Origin: Anaerolineales bacterium UBA2029
GTDB taxonomy: Bacteria > Chloroflexota > Anaerolineae > Aggregatilineales > Aggregatilineaceae
Direction: 5' to 3'
NCBI GenBank assembly: GCA_002332795.1
Contig: DDBP01000053.1
Coordinates: 1 to 14,476 of the forward strand
DNA length: 14,476 nucleotides
The position numbers and the translations under genes are program-made. Positions within the stretch are counted from its first letter, which is position 1, and each line of letters opens with the position of its first letter. Shown here piece after piece: positions 1 through 6,947 of the stretch. The notes under the pieces are model-generated. The model saw only the letters and a program-made list of their open reading frames with translations, ran no database searches and was not told where the DNA came from.

Positions 1-843
1 ACCACGATTGCCCGTGGGCCGGGGCGCAGCCGGACCGTCGAAGAGGTGGTGGCCGAAGTCAATTACCTGGTGGCAGCCGGTTACCAGGAAGTGGTGCTCA
101 CGGGCGTGCATCTGGGGTCCTATGGACACGACCGGGGCGAGCGCGACGGGCTGAGGCGGCTGGTTCAGGCGCTCCTGGCGCGCACGGCTATCGCTCGTTT
201 GCGCCTTTCGTCGCTGGAACCCTGGGATATCTCGCCCGATTTCTTCCAGTTGTGGGAGGATGCTCGCCTGTGCCGTCATCTGCATCTGCCACTGCAGAGC
301 GGCTGTGATGCCACGCTCCGGCGTATGGCACGGCGCACGTCGCAAGCGAGCTTCGCTGCGTTGGTGACGCAGGCACGCGCGGCGATCCCTGATCTCGCCG
401 TGAGCACTGATGTGATCGTTGGGTTCCCTGGCGAGACGGAAGCGGAGTTTGAGGAAAGCTATCAGTTCGTCCGCGAGATGACGTTCATGAAACTGCACGT
501 CTTTCGCTATTCTGCTCGACCGGGGACGGCGGCAGCACGCATGGGCGGACAGGTGCCACCCGAAGTCAAACATGAGCGAAGCGCGCGGATGCTGGCGTTA
601 TCGGAAGAGGGTGGGCGGCGTTTCCGGCAGGGCTTCGTCGGTCGGGTACTGCCGGTGCTGTGGGAACAGGTCTCCGGTGCCTCGGAACGCGGTTTCCAGA
701 ATGTTGGGCTGACGGACAACTATCTGCGCGTCACTTTGGAAGCGCCAGAGGTGCTGACAAACCGCATCGAACCTGTGCGGCTGGTAGAAGTCACGGATCA
801 GGGCCTGAAGGGCGAACTTTGCCAGGTGCCGTGTGCCAGATAG
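1..843 (+). CDS. mtaB: tRNA t6A37 methylthiotransferase MtaB, C-terminal part (5' end outside window)
   Basis: Radical-SAM methylthiotransferase that converts t6A37 to ms2t6A37 in tRNAs reading ANN codons. The frame is open from base 1, and the residues before the first possible start (ARGPGRSR, then EEVVAEV) are typical MtaB sequence. The gene is therefore cut by the window edge and does not begin at the GTG at 46. The radical-SAM cysteine triad would lie just upstream and is not visible. Visible MtaB hallmarks are EVVLTGVHLGSYG, LSSLEPWDI, HLHLPLQSGCDATLRRM, DVIVGFPGETEAEF and the HVFRYSARPGTAAARM segment. A C-terminal TRAM-like RNA-binding region follows (about the last 60 residues, NVGLTDNYLRV). 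HLGSYG and SLEPWDI favour MtaB over MiaB or RimO. The stop is 9 bp before the HIT gene, so the two are probably co-transcribed. Confidence 0.93.
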   Translation, partial: TTIARGPGRSRTVEEVVAEVNYLVAAGYQEVVLTGVHLGSYGHDRGERDGLRRLVQALLARTAIARLRLSSLEPWDISPDFFQLWEDARLCRHLHLPLQSGCDATLRRMARRTSQASFAALVTQARAAIPDLAVSTDVIVGFPGETEAEFEESYQFVREMTFMKLHVFRYSARPGTAAARMGGQVPPEVKHERSARMLALSEEGGRRFRQGFVGRVLPVLWEQVSGASERGFQNVGLTDNYLRVTLEAPEVLTNRIEPVRLVEVTDQGLKGELCQVPCAR

Positions 844-852
844 GGGGAAAGG

Positions 853-1194
853 ATGTCATGTGTGTTTTGCCGGATTGCTACCCGGCAGGCTCCTGCAACG
901 ATTGTCTATGAGGATGAGCGGGCTGTCGCCTTTCGCGATATTGCGCCGCAAGCTCCCGTGCATATCCTGATCATTCCTCGCGAACACATCACCGGCCCGC
1001 TGGATGTCTCCGAGGACCGGGAAGCACTGATCGGGCACTTGGTGGCGGTGGCGGCGAAAGTGGCGCAGCAGGAAGGGCTGGCGGCAGACGGTTACCGACT
1101 GGTCTTGAATCAGGGGCGCAACGGCGGGCAATCGGTATTTCACCTGCACGTACATCTGCTGGGAGGGCGGCGCATGACCTGGCCCCCCGGCTAG
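853..1194 (+). CDS. HIT (histidine triad) family nucleotide hydrolase, HINT-like
   Basis: A 113-residue HINT/PKCI-type protein, a cytoplasmic purine-nucleoside phosphoramidase or nucleotidyl hydrolase by family. The catalytic triad motif HLHVHLL is at residues 97-103 with H97, H99 and H101. The N-terminal CVFCRI (C3, C6) is the usual zinc-binding pair, and the protein ends LGGRRMTWPPG, as family members normally do. Length is normal for the family. The ATG at 853 is preceded by a purine-rich GGGGAAAGG ribosome-binding stretch in the 9-bp gap after mtaB, so translation is probably coupled to that gene. A HIT gene following mtaB recurs in other bacteria. The biological substrate is not predictable. 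Confidence 0.93.
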   Translation: MSCVFCRIATRQAPATIVYEDERAVAFRDIAPQAPVHILIIPREHITGPLDVSEDREALIGHLVAVAAKVAQQEGLAADGYRLVLNQGRNGGQSVFHLHVHLLGGRRMTWPPG

Positions 1195-1213
1195 CCCGAC
1201 CGGCACAGCGCGG

Positions 1214-1243
1214 TTGGCATGTTGAGAGCAGGGTGGCTATAAT
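1214..1243 (+). promoter_or_regulatory. Candidate sigma70-type promoter for yqeY
   Basis: TTGGCA (1214-1219), an 18-bp spacer and TATAAT (1238-1243), about 40 bp before the yqeY start. The -10 is a perfect consensus and the -35 matches in 5 of 6 positions. It lies in the only gap between the HIT gene and yqeY, so yqeY and perhaps the downstream genes can be transcribed independently of mtaB. Confidence 0.6.
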
Positions 1244-1282
1244 GCGTGGCGGTTCGCGAAGCAGATGGCATTGGGGGGCCGG

Positions 1283-1726
1283 ATGCATCCCAAAGAACAG
1301 ATACAAAACGATCTGAAAGAGGCCATGCGCGCGGGCGATACGCGCCGGCGCGAGGTGCTGCGCCTGTTGATGGCAGCTTTCAAGCAGGTGGAAGTTGACC
1401 GGCAGATTGAGTTGACCGAGGCTGACGCCCTGGGAGTGCTGATGGCCGAAGCCAAGAAGCGCCGTGAGGCCATTGCCGAGATGTCGGCAGCGGGCAGGGC
1501 AGAGCTGGCAGCCCAGGAGCAGTACGAGTTGGAAGTCATCGAGTCCTACCTGCCGCGGCAACTGGATCGCGCCGAACTGGAGGCCATGGCCCGCGAAGTC
1601 ATCGCGCAGGTGGGGGCCAAGTCCGCCAAGGACATGGGCCTGGTGATGAAGGAGTTGATGGCGCGAGTCAAGGGCCAGGCAGACGGCAAAGTGGTGAATG
1701 CCATTGTGCGAGAACTGCTGGGCTAG
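1283..1726 (+). CDS. yqeY: GatB/YqeY domain-containing protein
   Basis: A 147-residue protein of the YqeY family, mostly helical and related to the tail domain of the GatB amidotransferase subunit. It probably binds tRNA or acts near tRNA-dependent amidation, but its exact role is not established. Recognisable features are the N-terminal KEQIQNDLKEAMRAGD, the central EAKKRREAI, ESYLPRQL at about residues 87-94 and the C-terminal GKVVNAIVRELL. I chose the ATG at 1283 rather than the in-frame ATG at 1265. It gives the usual family N-terminus and length and is preceded by a G-rich stretch, whereas the longer form adds six residues unlike the family. In Firmicutes yqeY typically follows rpsU; here it follows a HIT gene. 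Confidence 0.92.
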   Translation: MHPKEQIQNDLKEAMRAGDTRRREVLRLLMAAFKQVEVDRQIELTEADALGVLMAEAKKRREAIAEMSAAGRAELAAQEQYELEVIESYLPRQLDRAELEAMAREVIAQVGAKSAKDMGLVMKELMARVKGQADGKVVNAIVRELLG

Positions 1727-1791
1727 AGCGCGCGGCTGAGCGCTTGTGTCGAACTCTGCCAGCCGGGGTCAGCGACAACTCATGCGGAAGG

Positions 1792-1813
1792 AGCGGGCGC
1801 TGCGGCGCTCGCT
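1792..1813 (+). other. GC-rich hairpin just upstream of the 7TM-HD gene
   Basis: AGCGGGCGC (1792-1800) pairs with GCGCTCGCT (1805-1813) across a TGCG loop, giving nine pairs including one G-U. A short T-containing run (TTGGTTG) follows, too poor in T for a confident intrinsic terminator. It ends about 20 bp before the next start codon, so it could be a weak terminator after yqeY or a leader structure limiting translation of the next gene. Confidence 0.4.
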
Positions 1814-1833
1814 TTGGTTGAACGGGCGCAGGG

Positions 1834-4212
1834 ATGCAGGCAACCGAAAAGCAGGCGGCACCTAACGGGGCTGAGACCTTGCAGACAACGCTGCGGACGA
1901 GCGCCTACGGGTTGTTCGTGGCGGCGTTTGTTCTGGTCGGCGCGGTGATCCTGGCCTCCAATGCGTTGTTCCCTTCCGACGAGGCCGTAGCGTTGCAGGT
2001 GGGGGAAGTCGCTCCGCACGACATTCTGGCTCCGCGTAGCCTGAAGTACGAGAGCGAAGTGCTGACGGAAGCCAAGCGAAATGCAGCCATGGCTGCCGTG
2101 CGCCCCATTTACGATCCCCCTGATCCGGCGGTGCGCAACGAACAGGTGCAACGGGCGCGGCAGATTCTCGATTTCATCGAGAATGTGCGCTACGACGACT
2201 TTGCCACGGCAGAACAGAAGGCGGCGGATATCGCTGCCATCACCGATCTGCATCTCGCTCCCGGAACCATCGAAGCTCTGCTGGCGATAGACAATCCCGA
2301 TCGCTGGCGGGATATTGACGCACAGGTAGTGCGCCTGTTGGAACGTGTGCTGAGCGGAGAGGTGCGTCAGGATGACATTCAGGCCCGGCGTGAGGATCTG
2401 CCCAATCTCATCAGCGCCACCTACAGCGAAGCCGAAGTCCAGGTGATCACCGGCATCGTCGGCGATCTGATCCGCCCTAATACTTTCTACAACGATGAAC
2501 TGACGCGGCAAGCCCAACTGGAAGCAGCGGAGAACGTGCCCGCCGAGACACGTTCCTTCGTGCGAGGACAGGTGATCATCCGCGCGGGGGAAATTGCCTC
2601 TGCCGCTCACATCGAGGCTCTGGAGCAGTTCGGTCTGTTGCAGCCCGCCCGGCGCAAACTCGAACGCTTTGCCGGGGCACTGCTGGCCATGCTGTTCCTG
2701 ACCACGGTTCTGTGGCTGTATCTGCGCAAATTCGACGCCAGGGTCTTGCGCGATCCACCGTTCTTCATGGTGCTGGGCGTGACGTTCCTGTTGTTCCTCG
2801 GAAGCGTCCGCGTGCTGAGCGCAGAAGACCGGGTACAACCCTATTTCTTCCCTGCGTCGGCACTGGCGCTGCTCATCGCTACGCTGGTGGGGCCGCAGTT
2901 CGCCATCGTTGCCAATGCGCTTTTCGCCGCGGTGACAGGGTTGATGATGGGCAACTCGCTGGAGTTTGCCATCCTCATTGGGTTGACCGGCACCCTCGGT
3001 GTCCTGAGTCTGGACCGGACAGAGCGACTGAATGCGTACTTTGTGGCTGGATTGGTGATCTGCGGGACTGCTGTCGGCGTGGCGGCTCTCTTTGCGCTAC
3101 AGACCGAGGGATCGCCTGACCTGGTCGTGGTGGTGTCGCAGGTTGTCGGCGCGGCGGTGAATGGCTTGCTGTCGGCGGCGGTGGGCCTGGTCGGCCTCTA
3201 CGTTATCAGTCATGCGCTGAACATCCCCACCAGCCTGAAGCTGGTCGAACTGATGCAGCCGAATCATGCCCTGTTGCAGCGCCTGTTGCGGGAGGCTCCG
3301 GGCACCTATCAGCACAGTCTGCAGGTGGCCAACCTGGCTGAACTTGGTGCGCAGCGGGTCAACGCAGACGCGGCTTTGGTGCGCGTGGCCGCGATGTATC
3401 ACGACGTGGGGAAAATCCTCAACCCGCATTTCTTCATCGAGAATCAGGCAGATGGGGTCAATCCCCATGACATGCTCGACGATCCGGCTCAGAGTGCCAA
3501 GATCATCATTGGCCATGTGACTGAGGGGCTGCGCCTTGCTCGCCAGTATCGGCTGCCGGTGCGTCTGCGCGATTTCATCGCGGAGCACCATGGGACGACG
3601 CGCGTGGCCTTCTTCTTGCACAAGGCACAGGAGGAGGCTGGTGATCCATCCAAAGTAGACCTGGCAGCATACACCTATCCCGGTCCGCGTCCGCGTTCGC
3701 GCGAGACCGCTATCCTGATGCTGGCAGATGGTTGTGAGAGCAGCGTGCGCGCCCGCCGCCCGCAGTCCAAAGAAGACATCCGCGAGACCATTGATTTCAT
3801 CTTTGAGGAGCGTCTACGCGACGGACAGCTCGACGACAGCGGACTGACGCTCAATGACCTGCGCATGCTGCGCGATACGTTCCTGACAGCTCTGCAGGGG
3901 ATATTCCACCCGCGCATTGCCTATCCGGGGACACCGTCGCAGGCAGCGGCGACGATAGAGAAGAAGCAGGTTGACGAAGGGAAAAAGACGCCAGCGGCCA
4001 CTCTGGAGCCTGTGAAGGCTGAAACAGCGCAGGTTGCGCCTGCAACAGATGGGCAGAAAGGGGGACCGGCGGGCGACAGGGGCAAGATGGATGGGCAGCC
4101 TGGGGCACGGCAGAAGACGACGCCCCGCACGTCCGGACGCAACGATGTTTCAGCCTCCGCTGGGCAGGAAAAACCGGCAGAAAGCGCCCGCGATGCCTCA
4201 GTACGAGATTAA
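1834..4212 (+). CDS. pgpH: 7TM-HD (PgpH-type) membrane HD-domain phosphohydrolase, probable cyclic di-AMP phosphodiesterase
   Basis: A 792-residue polytopic protein with the PgpH architecture. It has a short cytoplasmic N-terminus, one transmembrane segment (about 24-44), a large extracellular 7TMR-HDED-type domain (about 50-275), a block of seven hydrophobic segments (about 277-458) and a cytoplasmic HD phosphohydrolase domain (about 480-695). HD-domain features are LLREAPGTYQHS (H494), MYHDVGKILNP (H523, D524), IIGHV (H561), EHHGT (H585, H586) and LADG (D632), so the metal ligands appear intact. PgpH proteins hydrolyse cyclic di-AMP to pApA, and this protein probably does the same, though cyclic-dinucleotide specificity cannot be read from sequence alone. 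The last 92 residues or so form a hydrophilic tail without aromatic residues. The gene's 3' end overlaps the ybeY start, and pgpH-ybeY adjacency is widely conserved. Confidence 0.88.
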   Translation: MQATEKQAAPNGAETLQTTLRTSAYGLFVAAFVLVGAVILASNALFPSDEAVALQVGEVAPHDILAPRSLKYESEVLTEAKRNAAMAAVRPIYDPPDPAVRNEQVQRARQILDFIENVRYDDFATAEQKAADIAAITDLHLAPGTIEALLAIDNPDRWRDIDAQVVRLLERVLSGEVRQDDIQARREDLPNLISATYSEAEVQVITGIVGDLIRPNTFYNDELTRQAQLEAAENVPAETRSFVRGQVIIRAGEIASAAHIEALEQFGLLQPARRKLERFAGALLAMLFLTTVLWLYLRKFDARVLRDPPFFMVLGVTFLLFLGSVRVLSAEDRVQPYFFPASALALLIATLVGPQFAIVANALFAAVTGLMMGNSLEFAILIGLTGTLGVLSLDRTERLNAYFVAGLVICGTAVGVAALFALQTEGSPDLVVVVSQVVGAAVNGLLSAAVGLVGLYVISHALNIPTSLKLVELMQPNHALLQRLLREAPGTYQHSLQVANLAELGAQRVNADAALVRVAAMYHDVGKILNPHFFIENQADGVNPHDMLDDPAQSAKIIIGHVTEGLRLARQYRLPVRLRDFIAEHHGTTRVAFFLHKAQEEAGDPSKVDLAAYTYPGPRPRSRETAILMLADGCESSVRARRPQSKEDIRETIDFIFEERLRDGQLDDSGLTLNDLRMLRDTFLTALQGIFHPRIAYPGTPSQAAATIEKKQVDEGKKTPAATLEPVKAETAQVAPATDGQKGGPAGDRGKMDGQPGARQKTTPRTSGRNDVSASAGQEKPAESARDASVRD

Positions 4213-4690
4213 CGTGATCGAGCAGGTGCCGCTGGGCAATGTGTCTTCTGCGGAAAGACTCATTGCGGCCAGCAGCGCGGTGCTGGAGCGTCACAATGTG
4301 CCCGAAGGGGCAGGGATCAGCGTTGTCATTACAGACGACGAGACCGTGCGCGGCCTCAATCGTCAGTACCGGCAGGTAGATGCGCCCACCGACGTGCTAT
4401 CGTTTCCCGCCGAAGGTGAGGGCCCTGGCGCGCTGGACGAACCGCCCTACCTGGGCGACCTGATTGTGGCCCTGCCGACCATTGAACGGCAGGCGCAGAA
4501 CGAAGGGCATAGCGCAGAAGACGAACTGCTGTTGGCGGTGGTACATGGAAGCCTGCATCTGCTGGGGTACGATCACGATACGCCCGAACACCAGGCAGCG
4601 ATGTGGGCCATTCAAGACGAGCTACTGCGTTCGCTGGGGGTAGCCATTACCGTGCCGCTGTTCGATTTTCCGCCGGACGACGATTTATGA
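4193..4690 (+). CDS. ybeY: Endoribonuclease YbeY (16S rRNA maturation and ribosome quality control)
   Basis: A 165-residue metal-dependent single-strand endoribonuclease of the UPF0054 family, involved in 16S rRNA 3'-end maturation and 70S quality control. The signature HGSLHLLGYDH supplies the zinc-binding histidines H118, H122 and H128. PTDVLSFP (about 65-72) and LGDLIVA (about 87-93) are the other conserved blocks. The frame stays open upstream, with in-frame ATG codons at 4145 and earlier. The ATG at 4193 was chosen because it gives family-typical length and N-terminus (MPQYEINVIEQ). This start lies 20 bp inside the preceding 7TM-HD gene in a different frame, which points to translational coupling. 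The C-terminus ends in an acidic PPDDDL. Confidence 0.93.
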   Translation: MPQYEINVIEQVPLGNVSSAERLIAASSAVLERHNVPEGAGISVVITDDETVRGLNRQYRQVDAPTDVLSFPAEGEGPGALDEPPYLGDLIVALPTIERQAQNEGHSAEDELLLAVVHGSLHLLGYDHDTPEHQAAMWAIQDELLRSLGVAITVPLFDFPPDDDL

Positions 4691-4739
4691 GGGCCGGCGG
4701 GATAGAATCTCCTGGCAACGTCGAAAGGGGTGAGGGGCC

Positions 4740-5783
4740 GTGCGCTACTATCGGCAGTCGCGCTTGCGATCCAGTCGTGGCCATGTGCGGATGAGTTCGA
4801 CTCCCCCCTGGGCCACCTATGGGGTGTGGGTCGTGGTGGCGGTGATCGCGCTGATCGTCATCGTGGCGTTGGTCACGCAGGTCATTGCGCGAGATTCTGA
4901 CGGGAAGAAGACCGATTGGCACAACCGCACCTGGCTTGAATTCCAGTGGGTGAACGGGCCGGTGAATCCGGATGGCGTCGCCGGTCTGGCCAAACGCCTT
5001 TCCGAGAATCATATTGATCGCGTATATGTCGAAGGCGCGGCGTGGCTATCCGATGGTTCCTTGCTGTATGGAGAATATGGCAAAGAGTTTGCGGAGGCCC
5101 TGCGTCAGGCCTATCCGAAAGTGCAGGTCTTGCTGTGGCTGCGCATGACTGGCGACGAGATCGCTGAGGCCGAACGCCGCGACAGGGCGGTTGAACTGGC
5201 GCGAGTCAGCGTGCGGCAGTGGGGCTTCGACGGGGTGCAACTCAACGGCTTTGCCGTAGTGACCGGGAGCGACTCATACGTCACGCTTCTGCGGGCGTTG
5301 CGCGAAGCGATCGGGGACGAAGCGCTGCTTTCGGCCACAGTGCCGCCGGATCGCATTCCGGCTGATCCAGATGTGCCGGTGGGTACTACGGTTGCGCCCG
5401 AACTCACCTGGGAAGTGGCTTACAAGCAGCGGATCGGTCTGCTGAGCCTGGACGAGGTGGTGGTGATGGCTCATGCCAGTGGGTTGAGCAATCCGGTCGA
5501 ATACGAGACCTGGGTTGCGTATCAGGTGGAGAGTTACGCGGATGCCCTGGCCGAACTGGAGCGCCCACCAGAGATCGTCATTGCGCTGCCGACTTACGAC
5601 GCCGCGCCAGAGCATGACCCGCAGGTGGAAGATGTCCGGTCAGCAGCGCGCGGTGTGAAAGCTGGCATTCAGCGGGCGGGCAAGATGGCCCGCCTGGTGA
5701 AGGGCGTCGGTCTGTACGAGTACAAGACTACCGATTCGCTGGAATGGCAGCTCTTTGCTGAGAACTGGTTGGGCAAGCGCTGA
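4740..5783 (+). CDS. Membrane-anchored GH18-like TIM-barrel protein with degenerate catalytic motif
   Basis: A 347-residue protein with a basic N-terminus, one hydrophobic segment at about 28-49 (a signal anchor, C-terminus outside) and a roughly 290-residue domain resembling glycoside hydrolase family 18 barrels. The pattern supporting this is HIDRVYVEGA, VQVLLWLRM, WGFDGVQLNGF, EALLSATVPP, LDEVVVMAH, IVIALPTYD and KGVGLYEYKTTDSLEW, in the order expected for successive barrel strands. The catalytic motif DGxDxDxE reads D164-G-V-Q167-L-N169-G-F171, so both central aspartates and the proton-donor glutamate are replaced. It is probably a carbohydrate- or peptidoglycan-binding pseudoenzyme or a divergent activity. 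The GTG at 4740 has a strong AAGGGGTGAGG ribosome-binding stretch; the ATG at 4791 lacks one. A strong terminator follows, so it probably ends the upstream operon. Confidence 0.6.
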   Translation: MRYYRQSRLRSSRGHVRMSSTPPWATYGVWVVVAVIALIVIVALVTQVIARDSDGKKTDWHNRTWLEFQWVNGPVNPDGVAGLAKRLSENHIDRVYVEGAAWLSDGSLLYGEYGKEFAEALRQAYPKVQVLLWLRMTGDEIAEAERRDRAVELARVSVRQWGFDGVQLNGFAVVTGSDSYVTLLRALREAIGDEALLSATVPPDRIPADPDVPVGTTVAPELTWEVAYKQRIGLLSLDEVVVMAHASGLSNPVEYETWVAYQVESYADALAELERPPEIVIALPTYDAAPEHDPQVEDVRSAARGVKAGIQRAGKMARLVKGVGLYEYKTTDSLEWQLFAENWLGKR

Positions 5784-5809
5784 ACGTGAACCAACGCGAC
5801 TCCGGCTAC

Positions 5810-5848
5810 AAGCGCGAGGAGGCACTGGCTTTCCTCGCGCTTTCTTTT
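5810..5848 (+). terminator. Intrinsic transcription terminator after the GH18-like gene
   Basis: A perfect 11-bp inverted repeat, AAGCGCGAGGA (5810-5820) and TCCTCGCGCTT (5832-5842), with an 11-nt loop is followed at once by TCTTTT. It lies 27 bp after the stop codon and separates the housekeeping block from the response-regulator gene. The rest of the gap to 6039 has no convincing gene. A TATACT hexamer at 5943-5948 may be a -10 element, but I see no good -35 for it. Confidence 0.88.
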
Positions 5849-6039
5849 CGTCTGGCAGTTGGCCTGGCCAGGTTACGAAGTCATGGCATTCGGCGTGTCA
5901 GGATGTGCTGAGTGGCTGGTCTGGAGAGTTGATAATGTCGCTTATACTGGATCGTAGCAGGGTCGATCGGGTTGCATTTGTTCTATCAGGACGGCCAACG
6001 GTAGTCCATTTGTATCAGCGTTGATGTGAGGCGCGAACT

Positions 6040-6720
6040 ATGGACGAAGTTCTCAATTCGATCAGGATTCTGCTTGTTGATGCAAATCCTCTGTTTCGCA
6101 GTGGAATCGCCCGTCTGCTAGACGGTCAGCCAGACATGGCAGTTGTGGGCGAGACGGGCGATTGCCTGGAGGCCATCCGGCTTGCGAAGGGGGCGGACGC
6201 CAACCTGATACTGCTGGATATCGAAGTCAACGAGTGTGACGGGCCGACTCTGGTGCGCACCCTGAAACGACAGCTTGCTGGCTGCCGGGTGGTGGTGCTC
6301 ACCAACGATGTTGATCCGGACACCGTTCTGGGTTGTGTGCTGGCCGGGGCCGACGGTTATCTGCCAAAGAGCATCACACCGGACGAGTTGTTCGCGCGGA
6401 TACGCGGGCTGACGCATGGAGAGGCGGCGCTAACGCTCTCCCTGGCCGCGGTCTTGCTGCAGCGGCTCAGCCAGAGTCACTGCACGCTGTGCCTGCGGGC
6501 GTCGCCCAATCCCAAACTGACACCGCGTGAGTGTGAAGTCTTGGGGCTGGTGGCGCGAGGCATGACCAATAAGCGCATTGGGGCACTGCTCAACATTTCT
6601 GAGAACACCGTACGCAACCATTTGTGCAATATCTATCAGAAGCTCAACCTGGAGAACCGCCTGCAAGTGGCTGTGTATAGCGTGACCCATGGGCTGGTAA
6701 ATTTCGATACCCTCGGCTGA
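6040..6720 (+). CDS. NarL/LuxR-family response regulator (orphan)
   Basis: A 226-residue DNA-binding response regulator. The receiver domain (about 7-125) has VDANPLF (D14), the phosphoacceptor D60 in LILLDIEV, the switch residue T88 in VVVLTND and K110 in GYLPKS. The second acidic pocket residue that normally follows D14 is alanine (A15), which could alter Mg2+ binding and phosphorylation. A linker of about 35 residues with two cysteines (HCTLCL) leads to a LuxR helix-turn-helix (about 157-220) with LTPRECEVLGLVARGMTNK, ISENTVRNHL and IYQKLNL. No histidine kinase is adjacent. The ATG at 6040 has a modest TGAGG ribosome-binding site. Its position directly before the hydrogenase operon, with a long inverted repeat in between, makes it a candidate regulator of that operon. 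Confidence 0.92.
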   Translation: MDEVLNSIRILLVDANPLFRSGIARLLDGQPDMAVVGETGDCLEAIRLAKGADANLILLDIEVNECDGPTLVRTLKRQLAGCRVVVLTNDVDPDTVLGCVLAGADGYLPKSITPDELFARIRGLTHGEAALTLSLAAVLLQRLSQSHCTLCLRASPNPKLTPRECEVLGLVARGMTNKRIGALLNISENTVRNHLCNIYQKLNLENRLQVAVYSVTHGLVNFDTLG

Positions 6721-6754
6721 TCCCACGCTGAAGTTACCCCTCACCCCTCTAGTA

Positions 6755-6791
6755 CATACCGACTATGCGCCTGCTTCAACTAGTCGGTATG
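6755..6791. promoter_or_regulatory. 11-bp perfect inverted repeat, candidate operator (or hairpin after the regulator gene)
   Basis: CATACCGACTA (6755-6765) and TAGTCGGTATG (6781-6791) are perfect reverse complements separated by 15 nt. The dyad centre lies about 60 bp before the start site predicted from the TACAAT promoter downstream, a usual position for an activator site. As RNA it would form a stable hairpin after the response-regulator gene, but the nearest T-run (6808-6813) begins 16 nt later, so it is not a canonical terminator. Confidence 0.5.
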
Positions 6792-6817
6792 GCTGATAGT
6801 GTGTCGCTTTTTTCCAC

Positions 6818-6826
6818 TGCTACAAT
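6818..6826 (+). promoter_or_regulatory. Candidate extended -10 promoter of the hdr-mvh operon
   Basis: TGCTACAAT is a TGn extension plus TACAAT (6821-6826, 5 of 6 consensus). No good -35 hexamer is found at 16-18 bp, which fits an activator-dependent promoter. Transcription from about 6833 would give a leader of about 209 nt before the hdrC start. Assigned by eye. Confidence 0.45.
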
Positions 6827-6870
6827 GGCACTTGAGCGTATTGTACTTTCGTACATCCGCGTAAGTAAAG

Positions 6871-6900
6871 GCTTCAGTTCGTCGTGTAATGAACTGAGGC
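6871..6900 (+). other. Leader hairpin 1 of the hdr-mvh operon
   Basis: GCTTCAGTTC (6871-6880) pairs with GAACTGAGGC (6891-6900) over a 10-nt loop, giving ten pairs with one G-U. No T-run follows, so it is not an intrinsic terminator. A shorter dyad, TGTAC/GTACA with a 4-nt spacer (6842-6855), lies just upstream and could be a protein-binding site. Confidence 0.5.
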
Positions 6901-6947
6901 GCAGAGAAAGGGAGATTTAAATCAGCGTAGATTGATTGTTTTCGTTG

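Noticed and set aside
1780..2838. Minus-strand open frame (352 codons) opposite the 7TM-HD gene
   Set aside because: Composition (Gln/His/Arg-rich) and lack of motifs mark it as a shadow of the plus-strand gene.
4034..4192. N-terminal extension of ybeY from upstream in-frame starts
   Set aside because: It would add up to 53 basic, low-complexity residues absent from YbeY proteins; the ATG at 4193 gives the family-typical N-terminus.
5755..6024. Plus-strand 89-codon open frame between the GH18-like gene and the response regulator
   Set aside because: It starts inside the GH18-like gene, runs through the intrinsic terminator, and its product has no recognisable features.
6755..6791. Inverted repeat as the end of a mobile element or MITE
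   Set aside because: Only one copy pair 15 nt apart, no flanking target duplication, and no transposase in the window.
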